DNA of 27,133 nucleotides from JAXHTY01 sp034189225 (GCA_034189225.1 JAXHVL010000117.1:1-27133), one strand, 5' to 3'. Positions 1 through 8,641 are shown, counted from the stretch's first letter. Numbers and translations: made by a program. Notes: generated by a model from the sequence alone, not told the origin.

Positions 1-11
1 TTATCGAGTTA

Positions 12-152
12 GTGCCCATCCATAAATTGCTATTTTGCCCGATTTCTGCGTCAGTCTCAAATTTTAATCCTCAAAATACGCAAAGTATTCCTCCGGTTAA
101 AATTTTCGCCTTCCTTGAACTAGACCAAAATATCTAATTTCTGGACGGACAC
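12..152 (+). mobile_element. MITE-like element, copy A (141 bp)
   Basis: Non-coding 141-bp element beginning GTGCCCATCC and ending GGACGGACAC. Its two ends are imperfect inverted repeats of about 28 nt (GTGCCCATCCATAAATT against GTGTCCGTCCAGAAATT, both running on to TATTTTG). Inner segments around AAATTTTAA and TTAAAATTTT are also complementary, so the whole element can fold on itself. It is flanked by GAGTTA (6-11) and GAGTTG (153-158), a 6-bp target duplication with one mismatch. It differs from the copy at 24561-24701 at three positions. No transposase is visible in the window, so a source acting in trans is inferred. Confidence 0.8.
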
Positions 153-169
153 GAGTTGACTGTTGGCTT

Positions 170-225
170 ATTCGTGCAGATTCGTGTCAATTCGTGGGAT
201 AATATGCCCACGAATCTTCACGAAT
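170..225. repeat. ATTCGTG 10-bp periodic repeat and hairpin
   Basis: ATTCGTG occurs at 170, 180 and 190, an exact 10-bp period. The last two units plus GG (180-198) form a hairpin with 207-225 (16 of 19 positions complementary, 8-nt loop). It lies downstream of the acetyltransferase gene on the minus strand and has no clear T-tract. Its function is unknown; a degenerate palindromic repeat is likely. Confidence 0.6.
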
Positions 226-275
226 AAAACATGCACTTTTTTCGTGCCCTTACCGTATTATCTGTGGATATTTTT

Positions 276-746
276 TTACAAAATCATCCGTCTTAAGCAG
301 ATAAGCTGAGTCTGCTGCCACCCCAGATGCCGGTAAAAATCCAGGGCCGGCTGATTATGTGTGTCGGCAAGGAGCTGCAGCCGGGTGGCCCCGCGGCTTC
401 TGGCCCAATCGCCGATGCTTTTCATCAGCGATTTCCCGATGCCGCTGCCCCGAAAGTCCGGCACCACCACCACATCTTCCACCAGCACGGTCTGTCCGCC
501 TTCTGCAGTGGATATCAGGGTCTGGGCAACGGCCATGCCGACAATCTGCCCGTCTGTTTCCGCCACCTTGATGACCTTGTGTTTCATGCAGCCGTCGGTC
601 ATCAGAAACAGGCCGCGGCGCTGGCGTGCTTCGTCAAATGTAAAATCCACTTCAATGGCGAAAAGGTCACGCAACAGCCCGACCATGGCGTCCACATCGC
701 CGTGTTTGGCGTTCCGGACTACAGTGGCGGATGATAGGTGGTTCAT
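276..746 (-). CDS. GNAT family N-acetyltransferase
   Basis: A 156-residue protein with the layout of a GNAT fold acetyltransferase, which transfers an acetyl group from acetyl-CoA to an amine. The acetyl-CoA pyrophosphate-binding motif A is visible at residues 94-108, with R-G-S-G-I-G at 99-104 after strand VEDVVVVPD. The C-terminal part (NQPALDFYRHLGW) matches the usual motif B, in which an Asn and a Tyr sit near the cofactor. There is no signal peptide or membrane segment, so it is cytoplasmic. The ATG at 746 has a good ribosome binding site (GGAAGG, 6 nt spacing). It is the last gene on the minus strand and lies about 180 bp after the ferredoxin gene, separated by repeats. It may be transcribed with the nif genes by read-through, but nothing in the sequence links it functionally to nitrogen fixation. 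The substrate cannot be predicted. Confidence 0.85.
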   Translation of the reverse strand: MNHLSSATVVRNAKHGDVDAMVGLLRDLFAIEVDFTFDEARQRRGLFLMTDGCMKHKVIKVAETDGQIVGMAVAQTLISTAEGGQTVLVEDVVVVPDFRGSGIGKSLMKSIGDWARSRGATRLQLLADTHNQPALDFYRHLGWQQTQLICLRRMIL

Positions 747-766
747 TATTTGCCTTCCAAGAGACT

Positions 767-794
767 TGGTCAGTTTTTAATGGTCAGTTTTTAA
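767..794. repeat. Perfect 14-bp tandem duplication
   Basis: TGGTCAGTTTTTAA occurs twice head to tail (767-780, 781-794), directly upstream of the acetyltransferase ribosome binding site. It is a simple local duplication at the edge of the palindromic repeat that follows. Confidence 0.7.
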
Positions 795-806
795 TGGAAG
801 CCTTAA

Positions 807-876
807 GGCCTCCGCTACATCGACTGCGGCAATTGTCCCGAATTTGGTTTATACCGCAGCCGATGTAGCGGAGGCC
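807..876. repeat. REP-like long palindrome
   Basis: Two 23-nt arms, 807-829 and 854-876, are complementary at 22 of 23 positions around a 24-nt loop. The arm contains the core GGCCTCCGCTACATCG. The related sequence at 27062-27133 shares the core GGCTTCCGCTACA, so this is a dispersed palindromic family. It lies between the ferredoxin and acetyltransferase genes and could stabilise or terminate the upstream transcript, although there is no U-tract. Confidence 0.7.
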
Positions 877-912
877 TTTGGGCCTCCACATAACCGGGCG
901 CGTGAGGGCTGC

Positions 913-930
913 GCTTTTTGCAAAGCCGTC
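913..930 (-). repeat. Short dispersed repeat (GACGGCTTTGCAAAAAGC)
   Basis: On the minus strand this 18-bp sequence starts within the TGA stop codon of the ferredoxin gene. Near-identical copies are at 1453-1470, 21956-21973 and 26903-26920. Two of the four follow a stop codon directly. Its role is unknown. Confidence 0.6.
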
Positions 931-1231
931 ACAGAACATAAGCATCGGCAGTCCCGCCATCTTCCAGCGCATCCAGGATCTCGTCGATAATCTCCTCGGA
1001 TTCGACACCGCCGTACCATATATTTTCCGGGTAAATCACCATGATTGGGCCGTTGTCGCACATTTTCATGCATCCGGTACTGGTGATCTGTGCGTCCAGG
1101 CCCCGGTCCAGAATTTCGTTTTCAATATAGCAGATAAAGTCCGTGGCGCCTTTTGCGCTGCACATGCCCTTGCTCTCGCCCGATGCCCTGAAACTGGCAC
1201 AAACAAAAAGGTGATACCGGGGTTTTTGCAT
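929..1231 (-). CDS. Thioredoxin-like [2Fe-2S] ferredoxin
   Basis: A 100-residue protein of the thioredoxin-fold [2Fe-2S] ferredoxin family (Shethna/NuoE-like), a cytoplasmic one-electron carrier. Four cysteines stand in the family spacing: C11, C24, C54 and C58 (VCASF, GMCSAKG, GCMKMCDNG). An extra C34 is not an expected ligand. The length of about 100 residues is normal. The ATG at 1231 has GGGAG 8 nt upstream. The gene follows nifB on the same strand after 300 bp that hold repeats. Members of this family occur at the ends of nif clusters and, in Azotobacter, one protects nitrogenase from oxygen by forming a complex. Whether this one protects nitrogenase or carries electrons cannot be decided from sequence. 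No clear promoter of its own was found. Confidence 0.88.
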   Translation of the reverse strand: MQKPRYHLFVCASFRASGESKGMCSAKGATDFICYIENEILDRGLDAQITSTGCMKMCDNGPIMVIYPENIWYGGVESEEIIDEILDALEDGGTADAYVL

Positions 1232-1367
1232 GGATGATACTCCCTTCGTATTAAAATTAGCACGTCAATGATGCCCTCATATAGATAACCAAACCCATAA
1301 GCTGGCATTCAACTTTTAATGATGCACTCGTAAAAAGTCGAGCAAAGTTATCTTTTTCATTATAACA

Positions 1368-1442
1368 ATGAAGAACATGAAGAGCATGAAGCTGAAATCA
1401 TGATTAATCCTTTTCTCTCTTCATGTCCTTCATGCTCTTCAT
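1368..1442. repeat. Imperfect inverted repeat of ATGAAGAGC units
   Basis: Arms 1368-1391 and 1419-1442 are complementary at 21 of 24 positions around a 27-nt loop. Each arm is built from short units of the type ATGAAGAGC. Read on the minus strand the right arm encodes HHEEHEGHEE, a low-complexity remnant often seen near mobile or decayed genes. It lies between nifB and the ferredoxin gene, where it could act as a processing or termination structure. Confidence 0.55.
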
Positions 1443-1452
1443 GGTGAAAGAA

Positions 1453-1470
1453 CTTTTTTACAAAGCCGTC
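1453..1470 (-). repeat. Short dispersed repeat, copy 2
   Basis: The minus strand reads GACGGCTTTGTAAAAAAG, a variant of the 18-bp repeat at 913-930. It lies about 70 bp downstream of the nifB stop codon. Confidence 0.5.
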
Positions 1471-1538
1471 TTTAATGAATTCGAGTCGAAATCGAACCAT
1501 AACTTGTCGATAGCGATTTCGATTTTGAGGCCATCTGG

Positions 1539-2807
1539 TTACATGCAGCCCATGCCGGCCATCCCTGTACTGGCACACGGCTTATTGCACGCCTCAATAT
1601 CCCGACGCAGCATATAGTTCATGCTATGGCCTTCAAACACAGCTTCCACGGCATCTTCGATCAGTCCGTCCAGTTCCAGAATGTCGATTAATTTTCTGGA
1701 AAGGGCGCGCCGGGGATTGTCGCCGATACCTGCCACAAGGAGCGCCCGGCAGTCGCTGATCAATTCGCCCAGGTCCTCCCACCGCTGCATCCCGCCGCCC
1801 GGCTCGGGGGTCTTGCGCGTCTCCACAAGGGTTATGTTGTCGCCCTCTTTTTTGTAAATAAATAGTTTTTCTGCCTTGCCCAGTTTCTGGTTGATCAGCT
1901 TTCCTTCCAGACTTGCCACCGCCACATGAGGTCGTGTTTCGTTCAGAATTTCAGGCAGGTTAGCGCATTCCTGGAGTTTTTCCATGATTTCGGCACTGTT
2001 GGCCTCCCCCAGAATACCCACGGCATCCGCCCGGCATCGGGCGCAATGAAACATCTGGGGCAGGTGTTGTTTTGCCCTGTTGCGGATTGCATTGACCGCC
2101 GCTTTGTCCGGTGTCTTAAGATCGTTGAATGCCGAGCCTTCATTGGGATAGAACGGAATACAGTTGAAAATGTCCACATCCATTTCCGCCATTTTTTTGG
2201 CCACTGTTTCGATATGGTGGTCGTTGATACCCGGCAGGATAATGGTGTTTACCTTTGTGGTGATATTCTTTTCCTTGAGCCCTGCGATGGCGTCAAGCTG
2301 TTTTTCAAGAAGTATTGAAAACCCGGCTGTCGGGCTCAGTACTTTTTTACCGTGCCGGACAAACGCGTAAATCCGGCTGCCGATCTCCGGGGCCAGGGCG
2401 TTCAGCGTGATGGTGACATGGCTGACATTCAGTGTGGCCAGTTCGTCGATATAGGGGCCGATGCCCAGGCCGTTGGTGGCCAGGCAGCAGATCATGTCAG
2501 GATACCGCTCCCGTACCAGGGCCAGCGTTTTCATGGTCTGTTCCGGGTTGGCAAAGGGATCGCCCGGCCCGGCAATGCCCACCACCGATATATTTTTTAT
2601 TTCCTGCATCACAAATGCCAGGTATGCCATGGCCTGATCGGGCGTGAGCACCGCACTGGTGACACCAGGCCGGCTTTCATTGACACAGTCATAGGAACGG
2701 TTACAATAGTTGCACTGAATATTGCATCGCGGGGCCACGGGAAGGTGCACCCTTCCGTAACGTCCCCTCATATCTGCGTTAAAACATGGATGTCGGGAAA
2801 GATCCAA
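1539..2807 (-). CDS. nifB: Nitrogenase cofactor biosynthesis protein NifB (radical SAM)
   Basis: A 422-residue radical SAM enzyme that condenses two [4Fe-4S] clusters with a carbide into NifB-co, the precursor of FeMo-co. The radical SAM cluster ligands are C28, C32 and C35 (CNIQCNYC), followed by the SAM-binding glycine motif GIAGPGDP. Residues from about 300 onward form a NifX-like (dinitrogenase cofactor-binding) domain, so this is the fused NifB-NifX architecture. The tail ends in a Cys- and Met-rich stretch (CNKPCASTGMAGMGCM). The start is a TTG at 2807, supported by a strong ribosome binding site (AAAGGAGGT, 5 nt from the codon); the first internal ATG is at residue 13 and has none. The gene follows nifN by 13 nt and is probably the last core gene of the nif operon. 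Confidence 0.97.
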   Translation of the reverse strand: MDLSRHPCFNADMRGRYGRVHLPVAPRCNIQCNYCNRSYDCVNESRPGVTSAVLTPDQAMAYLAFVMQEIKNISVVGIAGPGDPFANPEQTMKTLALVRERYPDMICCLATNGLGIGPYIDELATLNVSHVTITLNALAPEIGSRIYAFVRHGKKVLSPTAGFSILLEKQLDAIAGLKEKNITTKVNTIILPGINDHHIETVAKKMAEMDVDIFNCIPFYPNEGSAFNDLKTPDKAAVNAIRNRAKQHLPQMFHCARCRADAVGILGEANSAEIMEKLQECANLPEILNETRPHVAVASLEGKLINQKLGKAEKLFIYKKEGDNITLVETRKTPEPGGGMQRWEDLGELISDCRALLVAGIGDNPRRALSRKLIDILELDGLIEDAVEAVFEGHSMNYMLRRDIEACNKPCASTGMAGMGCM

Positions 2808-2820
2808 TGTTACCTCCTTT

Positions 2821-4185
2821 TTACATATACGTATAGCCTACCGGTGAAGTCTCCTGCCGTCGGGCAATAATGGTATTGGTTATGATATCAAACAACTGCT
2901 GGGCTCCCCGGTAGCCGAGATGAACAATCCTGGCGCCGCCCATGCGATCATGAACGGGAAACCCCACCCGGATGAGCGGGACGTTCAACCGCCTGGCCAT
3001 CTTGTACCCCTTGCTGTTGCCGATCAGAAGGTCAGGGGGTATGGCCCTGGCTGCGTCTTCGATCTCGACAAAATCCACACCTTCCAGCACCTGGATATCC
3101 CGCGCCTCAAAATCATATACAACCTCGGCAAGTCGTGCCTTGAGATGTCCGCTTTTGCCGCCCGATGCGCAGATTGCCGGGATCACGCCGATTTCAGACA
3201 AGAATGACGCCATACCGATCACCAGGTCCTCTTCGCCGTAAACAACGGCTTTGGCTTCAAAGACATATTTATGACCGTCCGCATAGGCATCAATGAGCCG
3301 GCCACGTTCCGCCTGATGGGCTTCCGGAATGGGTTTTCCGGTAATGGCGGAAATGGCTTCAAAAAAATGATCGGTCTCTCTCACGCCGATGGGCAGGCCA
3401 GGGCTGTGGCAGGGGATGCCGAACCGCTCGGAAAGCAGTTTTCCGGCACTGTCGGACCGGGCCAGCACATGGCCCGCCTCGATACTGGCTACGGCATCGC
3501 CCATGGCTGTTATCTGTTTTACGGGTGTGCCGCCTTGCGGGATTCTCTGGTATTCGGTCCACAGCGCACCATCAACCGTTTCCGACAAATCGGGCAATAG
3601 ATGGACCGTCGCCCCGAAATCACGGAATGTCTCTTTCAGGTACCGGTAATCCGCCGGCGACACCATACCAGGGAAAAGGTTGATATGGGTTCCCTGATTT
3701 TTCCGTTCCGCCATGGCATCCACCGTGGCCCGTACCGCCCCGTGAAACCCGTCCATATGGGTGCCGGAATAGCTGGGGGTGGACACGGGAACAATGGCCG
3801 GCAGGTGATCCTTTTCACCGGCCTTCCGGTATTGCTTCAGCATCATGGGGACATCGTCGCCGATGGTTTCGCTCAGGCAGGTGGTGGCAATCCCGATCAG
3901 GTCGGGCTGATACTGTTTGATAATATTGTCCATGGCCAGCTTGAGGTTGGCCCCACCCCCGAAAACCGCCGTCTCTTCTGAAAAGTTGGTGGACGCAATA
4001 TCAATCGGCTCGTTAAAGTGGCTGATCAGATACCGCCGGATATAGGTGGAACAGCCCTGCGACCCGTGAAGCAGGGGGACGGCATTTTCAATGCCCCTGA
4101 AAACCAGCGACGCCCCGAGGGGGCTGCACTGCTTGCAGGCGTTGGTCGTGCTTTTGTAGCTTTCATTATTCTGTTTATGCCTCAT
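2821..4185 (-). CDS. nifN: Nitrogenase FeMo-co scaffold protein NifN
   Basis: A 454-residue homologue of the nitrogenase beta subunit that pairs with NifE to form the scaffold on which NifB-co matures to FeMo-co. NifK-like features are present near the N terminus: a CSPLGA segment, LLHGSQGCSTY, and TTCLSETIGDD. An open frame extends 28 codons further upstream into nifE. The ATG at 4185 is preferred because it lies one base after the nifE stop and has GAGG 6-7 nt upstream, giving the usual NifN length. NifN is not fused to NifB, unlike in some clostridia. It is translationally close to nifE and 13 nt from nifB, fitting one operon. Confidence 0.95.
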   Translation of the reverse strand: MRHKQNNESYKSTTNACKQCSPLGASLVFRGIENAVPLLHGSQGCSTYIRRYLISHFNEPIDIASTNFSEETAVFGGGANLKLAMDNIIKQYQPDLIGIATTCLSETIGDDVPMMLKQYRKAGEKDHLPAIVPVSTPSYSGTHMDGFHGAVRATVDAMAERKNQGTHINLFPGMVSPADYRYLKETFRDFGATVHLLPDLSETVDGALWTEYQRIPQGGTPVKQITAMGDAVASIEAGHVLARSDSAGKLLSERFGIPCHSPGLPIGVRETDHFFEAISAITGKPIPEAHQAERGRLIDAYADGHKYVFEAKAVVYGEEDLVIGMASFLSEIGVIPAICASGGKSGHLKARLAEVVYDFEARDIQVLEGVDFVEIEDAARAIPPDLLIGNSKGYKMARRLNVPLIRVGFPVHDRMGGARIVHLGYRGAQQLFDIITNTIIARRQETSPVGYTYM

Positions 4186-4186
4186 G

Positions 4187-5551
4187 TTAAACCTCACATT
4201 CAGAAGGCTGCCGCTTTGGCGTAAACTGCCAGACCGGACTGGTTGCCGATGCATACACCTCTCTGGCAAAGTTGATCATTCCCGAGTAACCGGCCAGGGG
4301 GAGTTTGCGCTCATGATTGTGATCGCAGAAACCGATTCCCAGCTTATAGGCAATGGGCCTTTCCTTTACGCCGCCGATAAAAAAATCAACGCCTTTTTCA
4401 AGACAGTACTTGGAAAGCTCCACGGGATTGGCATCATCCACGATCACGGTGCCGTCATCGCACATATCTCTTAATAGCTGGTAATCCTCGGTGTTTCCTG
4501 TCTGAGATCCGGCCAGCACTACGTCCATGCCCAGCGAGCGCAGAGCCTTGATCATGGAAAACGCCTTAAATGCGCCGCCCACATAAATGGCGGCTTTCTT
4601 GCCGGCCAGTTTTTTCCGGTAATGTTTGAGGGTCGGGAGCACGGCTTCGATCTCTTCCTGGACAAGGGACCGCGCTTTTTCCATGATCTCCGGGTGGTCT
4701 GAAAAATGGTCGGCCACATCGTAGAGCGCTTTGGACATGTCCTCGATGCCGAAATAGGAAACCCGTTTATAGGGGATGCCGTACTCATTTTTCATGATCT
4801 CGGCCAGGTGTATCATGGACCCGGAACACTGCACCACATTCAGGGCCGCGCCATGGGAGCGTTTGATCTTTTCGATCCGGCCGTCACCGGTAAAGATGGA
4901 GACCACTTCAAGCCCCATGCGCTCATAATAGTCTTTGATCATCCAGGCTTCGCCGGCAATGTTGAACTCGCCCATGATGTTGAGGCTCAGCGGGCCGATG
5001 CCAGCGGTATCGCCGGTGCCCACCAGTTTTGCCATGGCATGGCAGGCGGCCTTGTAGCCGTCTTTTTTGGTGCCTTTGAACCCTTCTGAATGGACCGGCA
5101 GCACCGGTATGCCCGTTTCTCTGGATACCTGCCGGCATACCGCATCAATATCATCCCCGATTACCCCCACAATGCAGGTGGCGTAGACAAAAGCGGCGGC
5201 GGGCCGGTGTTTTTCGATCAACGTCACCAGGGCGTTGTACAGTTTCTTTTCGCCCCCGAAAATAACGTCGTTTTCCTGGAGGTCCGTGGAAAAACTCATG
5301 CGGTGCAGTTCTGGCCCGGATGACAGCGCGCCGCGAATATCCCAGGTGTATGAGGCGCATCCGATGGGACCGTGAATCAGATGCAGGGCGTCGGCAATGG
5401 GGTAGAGCACCACCCGGGAGCCGCAGAACACACAGGCCCGCTGACTGATGGCGCCTGCCAGGCTCTTCTGGTCGCATACCATATCAAAGGGCTGGCGACC
5501 TTTCTGGTATATCTGTTTTTCTCTTTTTTTTAACAGGGGAATGGATGGCAT
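4187..5551 (-). CDS. nifE: Nitrogenase FeMo-co scaffold protein NifE
   Basis: A 454-residue homologue of the nitrogenase alpha subunit that forms the NifEN scaffold with NifN. Cysteines corresponding to the cluster ligands of the family are seen at C40 (RACVFC), C65 (IHGPIGCASY) and C126 (YATCIVGVIGDD). Further family features are the STDLQENDVIFGGEKKL segment and the C-terminal LPLAGYSGMINFARE. The ATG at 5551 has an AAGGA site 8 nt upstream. The gene lies 12 nt after nifK and abuts nifN, so it is part of the nif operon. Length and motifs are normal, with no sign of decay. Confidence 0.96.
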   Translation of the reverse strand: MPSIPLLKKREKQIYQKGRQPFDMVCDQKSLAGAISQRACVFCGSRVVLYPIADALHLIHGPIGCASYTWDIRGALSSGPELHRMSFSTDLQENDVIFGGEKKLYNALVTLIEKHRPAAAFVYATCIVGVIGDDIDAVCRQVSRETGIPVLPVHSEGFKGTKKDGYKAACHAMAKLVGTGDTAGIGPLSLNIMGEFNIAGEAWMIKDYYERMGLEVVSIFTGDGRIEKIKRSHGAALNVVQCSGSMIHLAEIMKNEYGIPYKRVSYFGIEDMSKALYDVADHFSDHPEIMEKARSLVQEEIEAVLPTLKHYRKKLAGKKAAIYVGGAFKAFSMIKALRSLGMDVVLAGSQTGNTEDYQLLRDMCDDGTVIVDDANPVELSKYCLEKGVDFFIGGVKERPIAYKLGIGFCDHNHERKLPLAGYSGMINFAREVYASATSPVWQFTPKRQPSECEV

Positions 5552-5563
5552 TTTGCCGTTCCT

Positions 5564-6940
5564 TTACATTACCAGTTCGAATTCAATTTCAGATGAATCC
5601 CTGTCCTGTCGGTCCATCAGGGCACCCAGGATTTGTTCCAGCAGTCGCATGCCGCCCGCGTAACCGACCGTGGGAAAATAGCTGTGGCCGATCCGGTCCA
5701 GGATGGGAAACCCGAACCGGACAAAGGGAATATCCTCGTCCCGTGCAATGTACTTGACGTATGTGTTGCCCATGAGCAGGTCCACCGGATCGTTCTTCAC
5801 CCATTGGTGAAACAGCATCATATCGCCCCCGCTCTTGACGTTGACCGGATGGGGCAAGCCTTCTGTCAGTGCCTTGATCCGTTTTTCAAACGCCTTGTCT
5901 TTGGTGCCGGTGACAATGTGGATGGGCAGCATGCCGATGGCAACCAGAAATTCCGTCAGCGCCTCAAGCTGGTCTGGATCACCCACCAGCGCGACTTTTT
6001 TGTGGTAAAAATAGGCCTGCATGTCGGTGATAATGTCCATCAACTGGCCCCGCTCGATATTGAGTGAATCCGGAACCGTCACCCCGGCCATCTTCCTCAG
6101 GGCATCCACAAACCGGTCCGTGGCCTGCAGGCCGATGGGCAGGTCGAGGATTTCGCAGGGGACCTTGCATTTTGAATCCAGTGCGAGCGCGGCCGGTCCC
6201 GATCCCATTCGGCCCAGGGCGAGGGTGCCCCGGCTGCTGCCGGTCTCTTTCAGCTCGTCGATGGTGACACCGCCCTTGGGATACATTGTATATTTGCCGG
6301 TCTGGGGGCCGTTGAGCACGTTTTCCGTATCCGGGAACATGATAGAGCGGATGCCCATTTCACCGATGATGCGCTTGATTTCCTTCATGTCGGCCGGCTC
6401 CACCCACCCGGGAATCAGGTTAATGGATTTCGCCTTGTGACCGTTGGTCTCGGCGAAATAGTCCACCATTGCCTTTGTCATGTTGGCGAAGCCCGTCACA
6501 TGGGATCCCACATAACTGGGCGTGTTGGCATGGAAAACAATTTTATTCTCCGGCACCTTGCCGTCGGCCCGGGCCTTTGCCAGTATCTGGGTGATATCGT
6601 CGCCGATGGTTTCGGACAGGCAGGTGGTATGCACCGCGATCACATCCGGTTCATAAATGGTAAAAATATTCTGTATGGCCTGCAGCAGGTTGGCCTGGCC
6701 GCCGAATACAGAAGCGCCCTCCGTAAAGGAGCTGGTGGCGGCCATGACCGGTTCCCTGTAGTGCCGGGTCAACGTGGACCGGTGATAGGCATAACAGCCC
6801 TGAGAGCCGTGGCTGTGAGGCAGGCAGCCGTGAATGCCCAGAGAGGCATACATGGCCCCGATGGGCTGGCACGTCTTTGCCGGATTAACGGTTAATGCCT
6901 TGCGGTCGGTAATTTCTCTGGGGGTATGTCGTAGTAACAT
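5564..6940 (-). CDS. nifK: Nitrogenase molybdenum-iron protein beta subunit
   Basis: Beta subunit of dinitrogenase, which with NifD forms the alpha2beta2 MoFe protein. The P-cluster cysteines are visible at about C24 (KTCQPIGA), C49 (HGSQGCYAYHR) and C107 (TTCLSETIGDD). The frame is open 21 codons further upstream, but that stretch lies within nifD. The ATG at 6940 has AGGAG 7 nt away and gives 458 residues. That equals the short NifK form known from Clostridium pasteurianum, which lacks the roughly 50-residue N-terminal extension of aerobic diazotrophs. The gene begins 18 nt after the nifD stop and precedes nifE by 12 nt. Confidence 0.97.
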   Translation of the reverse strand: MLLRHTPREITDRKALTVNPAKTCQPIGAMYASLGIHGCLPHSHGSQGCYAYHRSTLTRHYREPVMAATSSFTEGASVFGGQANLLQAIQNIFTIYEPDVIAVHTTCLSETIGDDITQILAKARADGKVPENKIVFHANTPSYVGSHVTGFANMTKAMVDYFAETNGHKAKSINLIPGWVEPADMKEIKRIIGEMGIRSIMFPDTENVLNGPQTGKYTMYPKGGVTIDELKETGSSRGTLALGRMGSGPAALALDSKCKVPCEILDLPIGLQATDRFVDALRKMAGVTVPDSLNIERGQLMDIITDMQAYFYHKKVALVGDPDQLEALTEFLVAIGMLPIHIVTGTKDKAFEKRIKALTEGLPHPVNVKSGGDMMLFHQWVKNDPVDLLMGNTYVKYIARDEDIPFVRFGFPILDRIGHSYFPTVGYAGGMRLLEQILGALMDRQDRDSSEIEFELVM

Positions 6941-6957
6941 CGCAGTGCTCCTGTGGT

Positions 6958-8631
6958 TTATTGATTGCCGTACATGGCCGCCAGTTCCGGCGCCTTCTCC
7001 CACGGTGGTTTGATATGGCGCCAGACACGGGTGTTGATCATGCGGTCAATTTCATAATAAAAGTTGATCGCGCCTTTGTAGCCGGCGTATGGCCCGCCGC
7101 TGTCGTAGCTGTGCAGCTGCTTCATGGGCAGGCCGTGCTTCTGGACCATGTACTTTTCCTTTATACCTGCGCAGAAAATGTCGGGTTTGTACAACTCTAT
7201 GAGTTGTTCTGTTTCATACTGGCTGATATCGTCGATGGCAAAAGTGGTCTCTTCCTCCATGTCCGCCATCATGCCTTCGTAGAATTTCAGCTTTACGCCG
7301 CGGTGCTCGCCTGCTTCGATATCTTTTTCGTCGATCCGGGGCTGGTATTTTTCCGGATCTTTGTGCACCTCCAGTTGTTCGATATTTCGGCTGTCCGCAT
7401 CAATTTTTATGTCAGACAGCACCTGACGGCCTTCATAGTCGTCCCTGTGGGCAAACTCGTAACCGGCCGCAATGGTTTTTATTCCCATATCGCTGAACAA
7501 TTCCTGGTAGTGATGGGCGCGTGATCCGCCCACGAACATCATGGCCAACTTGCCTTCCAGGCGAGGCCGGACGTCGGCCTGGGCTTTTTCAACGGCCGGC
7601 ATCTCTTCGGCGATCACTTCCTCCACCCGGTCGATCAGTGCCTGGTCGCCGTAATACTGGGCTATTTTCCGAAGGGATGCGGATGTCGCCTTTGCACCGA
7701 GAAAATTGATCTTTATCCACGGTATTCCATACTTTTGTTCCATCATGTCCGCCACATAGTTGATGGACCGGTGGCACATGATCAGGTTCAGGTCTGCGGT
7801 GTGGGAGTTTGAAAAATGGTCCACGCTGGAGTTGCCGCTGAACGTGGAAACAATTTTGATGCCGCACTTTTCAAAGAGCTTGTCGATGATAAACGCATCC
7901 CCGCCGATGTTGTATTCCCCCAGGAGATTGACCTTGTATTCGTCTTCATGAACAGTGTCGTCTTTTCCGATCACATTCAGAAAGAGGCCGTTATTGGCCA
8001 CATGATGGCCGGCGGACTGGCTCACACCCTTGTATCCCTCGCAACTGAAACCGAAGATGGTGATGCCCAGCTTGTCCTGCATCTCCTTTGTTATGGAATG
8101 GACGTCATCGCCGATCAGCCCCACCGGACAGGTGGAGAAAACGGAAATCATCTTGGGCTTGAATGTGTCGTATGCCTCCTGAATTGCCTGCTTCAGCTTT
8201 TTTTCTCCGCCGAAAACAATCTCTCTTTCCTGCATGTCCGTGGTAAAGCAATAGGTCATGAAGTTGTGGTGATCCGGTGTTGTAGACGGATCGGTCTGGT
8301 TGCGCCGGGTCAGCCAGGAATAAAACCCGCACCCCACCGGCCCGTGGGTGAGGTTCACAATATCCCGGGTGGGCCCCATGACCACGCCCTTGCAACCGGC
8401 ATAACAGCATCCCCGCTGGGAGATGATCCCGGGAATGGTCCGGACATTGGCCTGTATGGGCTCATAATGGTTTTCATCGACTTTTTTGTTGGCCACAAAG
8501 TGCTTGGACCGCTTGCGCGCCACCTTGGGCGGGTATTTCTTGAGTATGTCCTCCTTGACCGTCTGGGGGTCCAGCTCCTGCCAGGTCTCCGATGCCATAC
8601 ATTCCGTTTTTTCGTCGCAGATATTCGCCAT
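6958..8631 (-). CDS. nifD: Nitrogenase molybdenum-iron protein alpha chain
   Basis: Alpha subunit of dinitrogenase carrying FeMo-co. The start at 8631 (ATG, AGGAGA 6 nt upstream) gives 557 residues; an open extension of 28 codons overlaps nifI2 and is rejected. P-cluster cysteines are C75 (QRGCCYAGCKG), C101 (HGPVGCGFYSW) and C168 (STCPVGLIGDD). FeMo-co ligands are C286 (LIMCHRSINY) and H507 (QLHSYDSGGPYAG). The catalytically important Gln and His of GVSQSAGHH are Q205 and H209. The protein is about 65 residues longer than Azotobacter NifD. The extra length lies mainly at about residues 400-465, a charged insertion typical of anaerobe-type NifD. These features indicate a Mo-type enzyme, and no anfG or vnfG is present here. 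Confidence 0.97.
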   Translation of the reverse strand: MANICDEKTECMASETWQELDPQTVKEDILKKYPPKVARKRSKHFVANKKVDENHYEPIQANVRTIPGIISQRGCCYAGCKGVVMGPTRDIVNLTHGPVGCGFYSWLTRRNQTDPSTTPDHHNFMTYCFTTDMQEREIVFGGEKKLKQAIQEAYDTFKPKMISVFSTCPVGLIGDDVHSITKEMQDKLGITIFGFSCEGYKGVSQSAGHHVANNGLFLNVIGKDDTVHEDEYKVNLLGEYNIGGDAFIIDKLFEKCGIKIVSTFSGNSSVDHFSNSHTADLNLIMCHRSINYVADMMEQKYGIPWIKINFLGAKATSASLRKIAQYYGDQALIDRVEEVIAEEMPAVEKAQADVRPRLEGKLAMMFVGGSRAHHYQELFSDMGIKTIAAGYEFAHRDDYEGRQVLSDIKIDADSRNIEQLEVHKDPEKYQPRIDEKDIEAGEHRGVKLKFYEGMMADMEEETTFAIDDISQYETEQLIELYKPDIFCAGIKEKYMVQKHGLPMKQLHSYDSGGPYAGYKGAINFYYEIDRMINTRVWRHIKPPWEKAPELAAMYGNQ

Positions 8632-8641
8632 TTTCTTTCTC

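Noticed and set aside
1360..1578. A 72-codon minus-strand frame between the ferredoxin gene and nifB
   Set aside because: It overlaps the end of nifB in another frame and is made largely of the ATGAAGAGC repeat; there is no ribosome binding site.
6958..8631. Vanadium- or iron-only nitrogenase alpha subunit, because NifD is long
   Set aside because: The Mo-type cofactor and P-cluster contexts, the known insertion of anaerobe NifD, and the absence of a delta-subunit gene favour a Mo nitrogenase.
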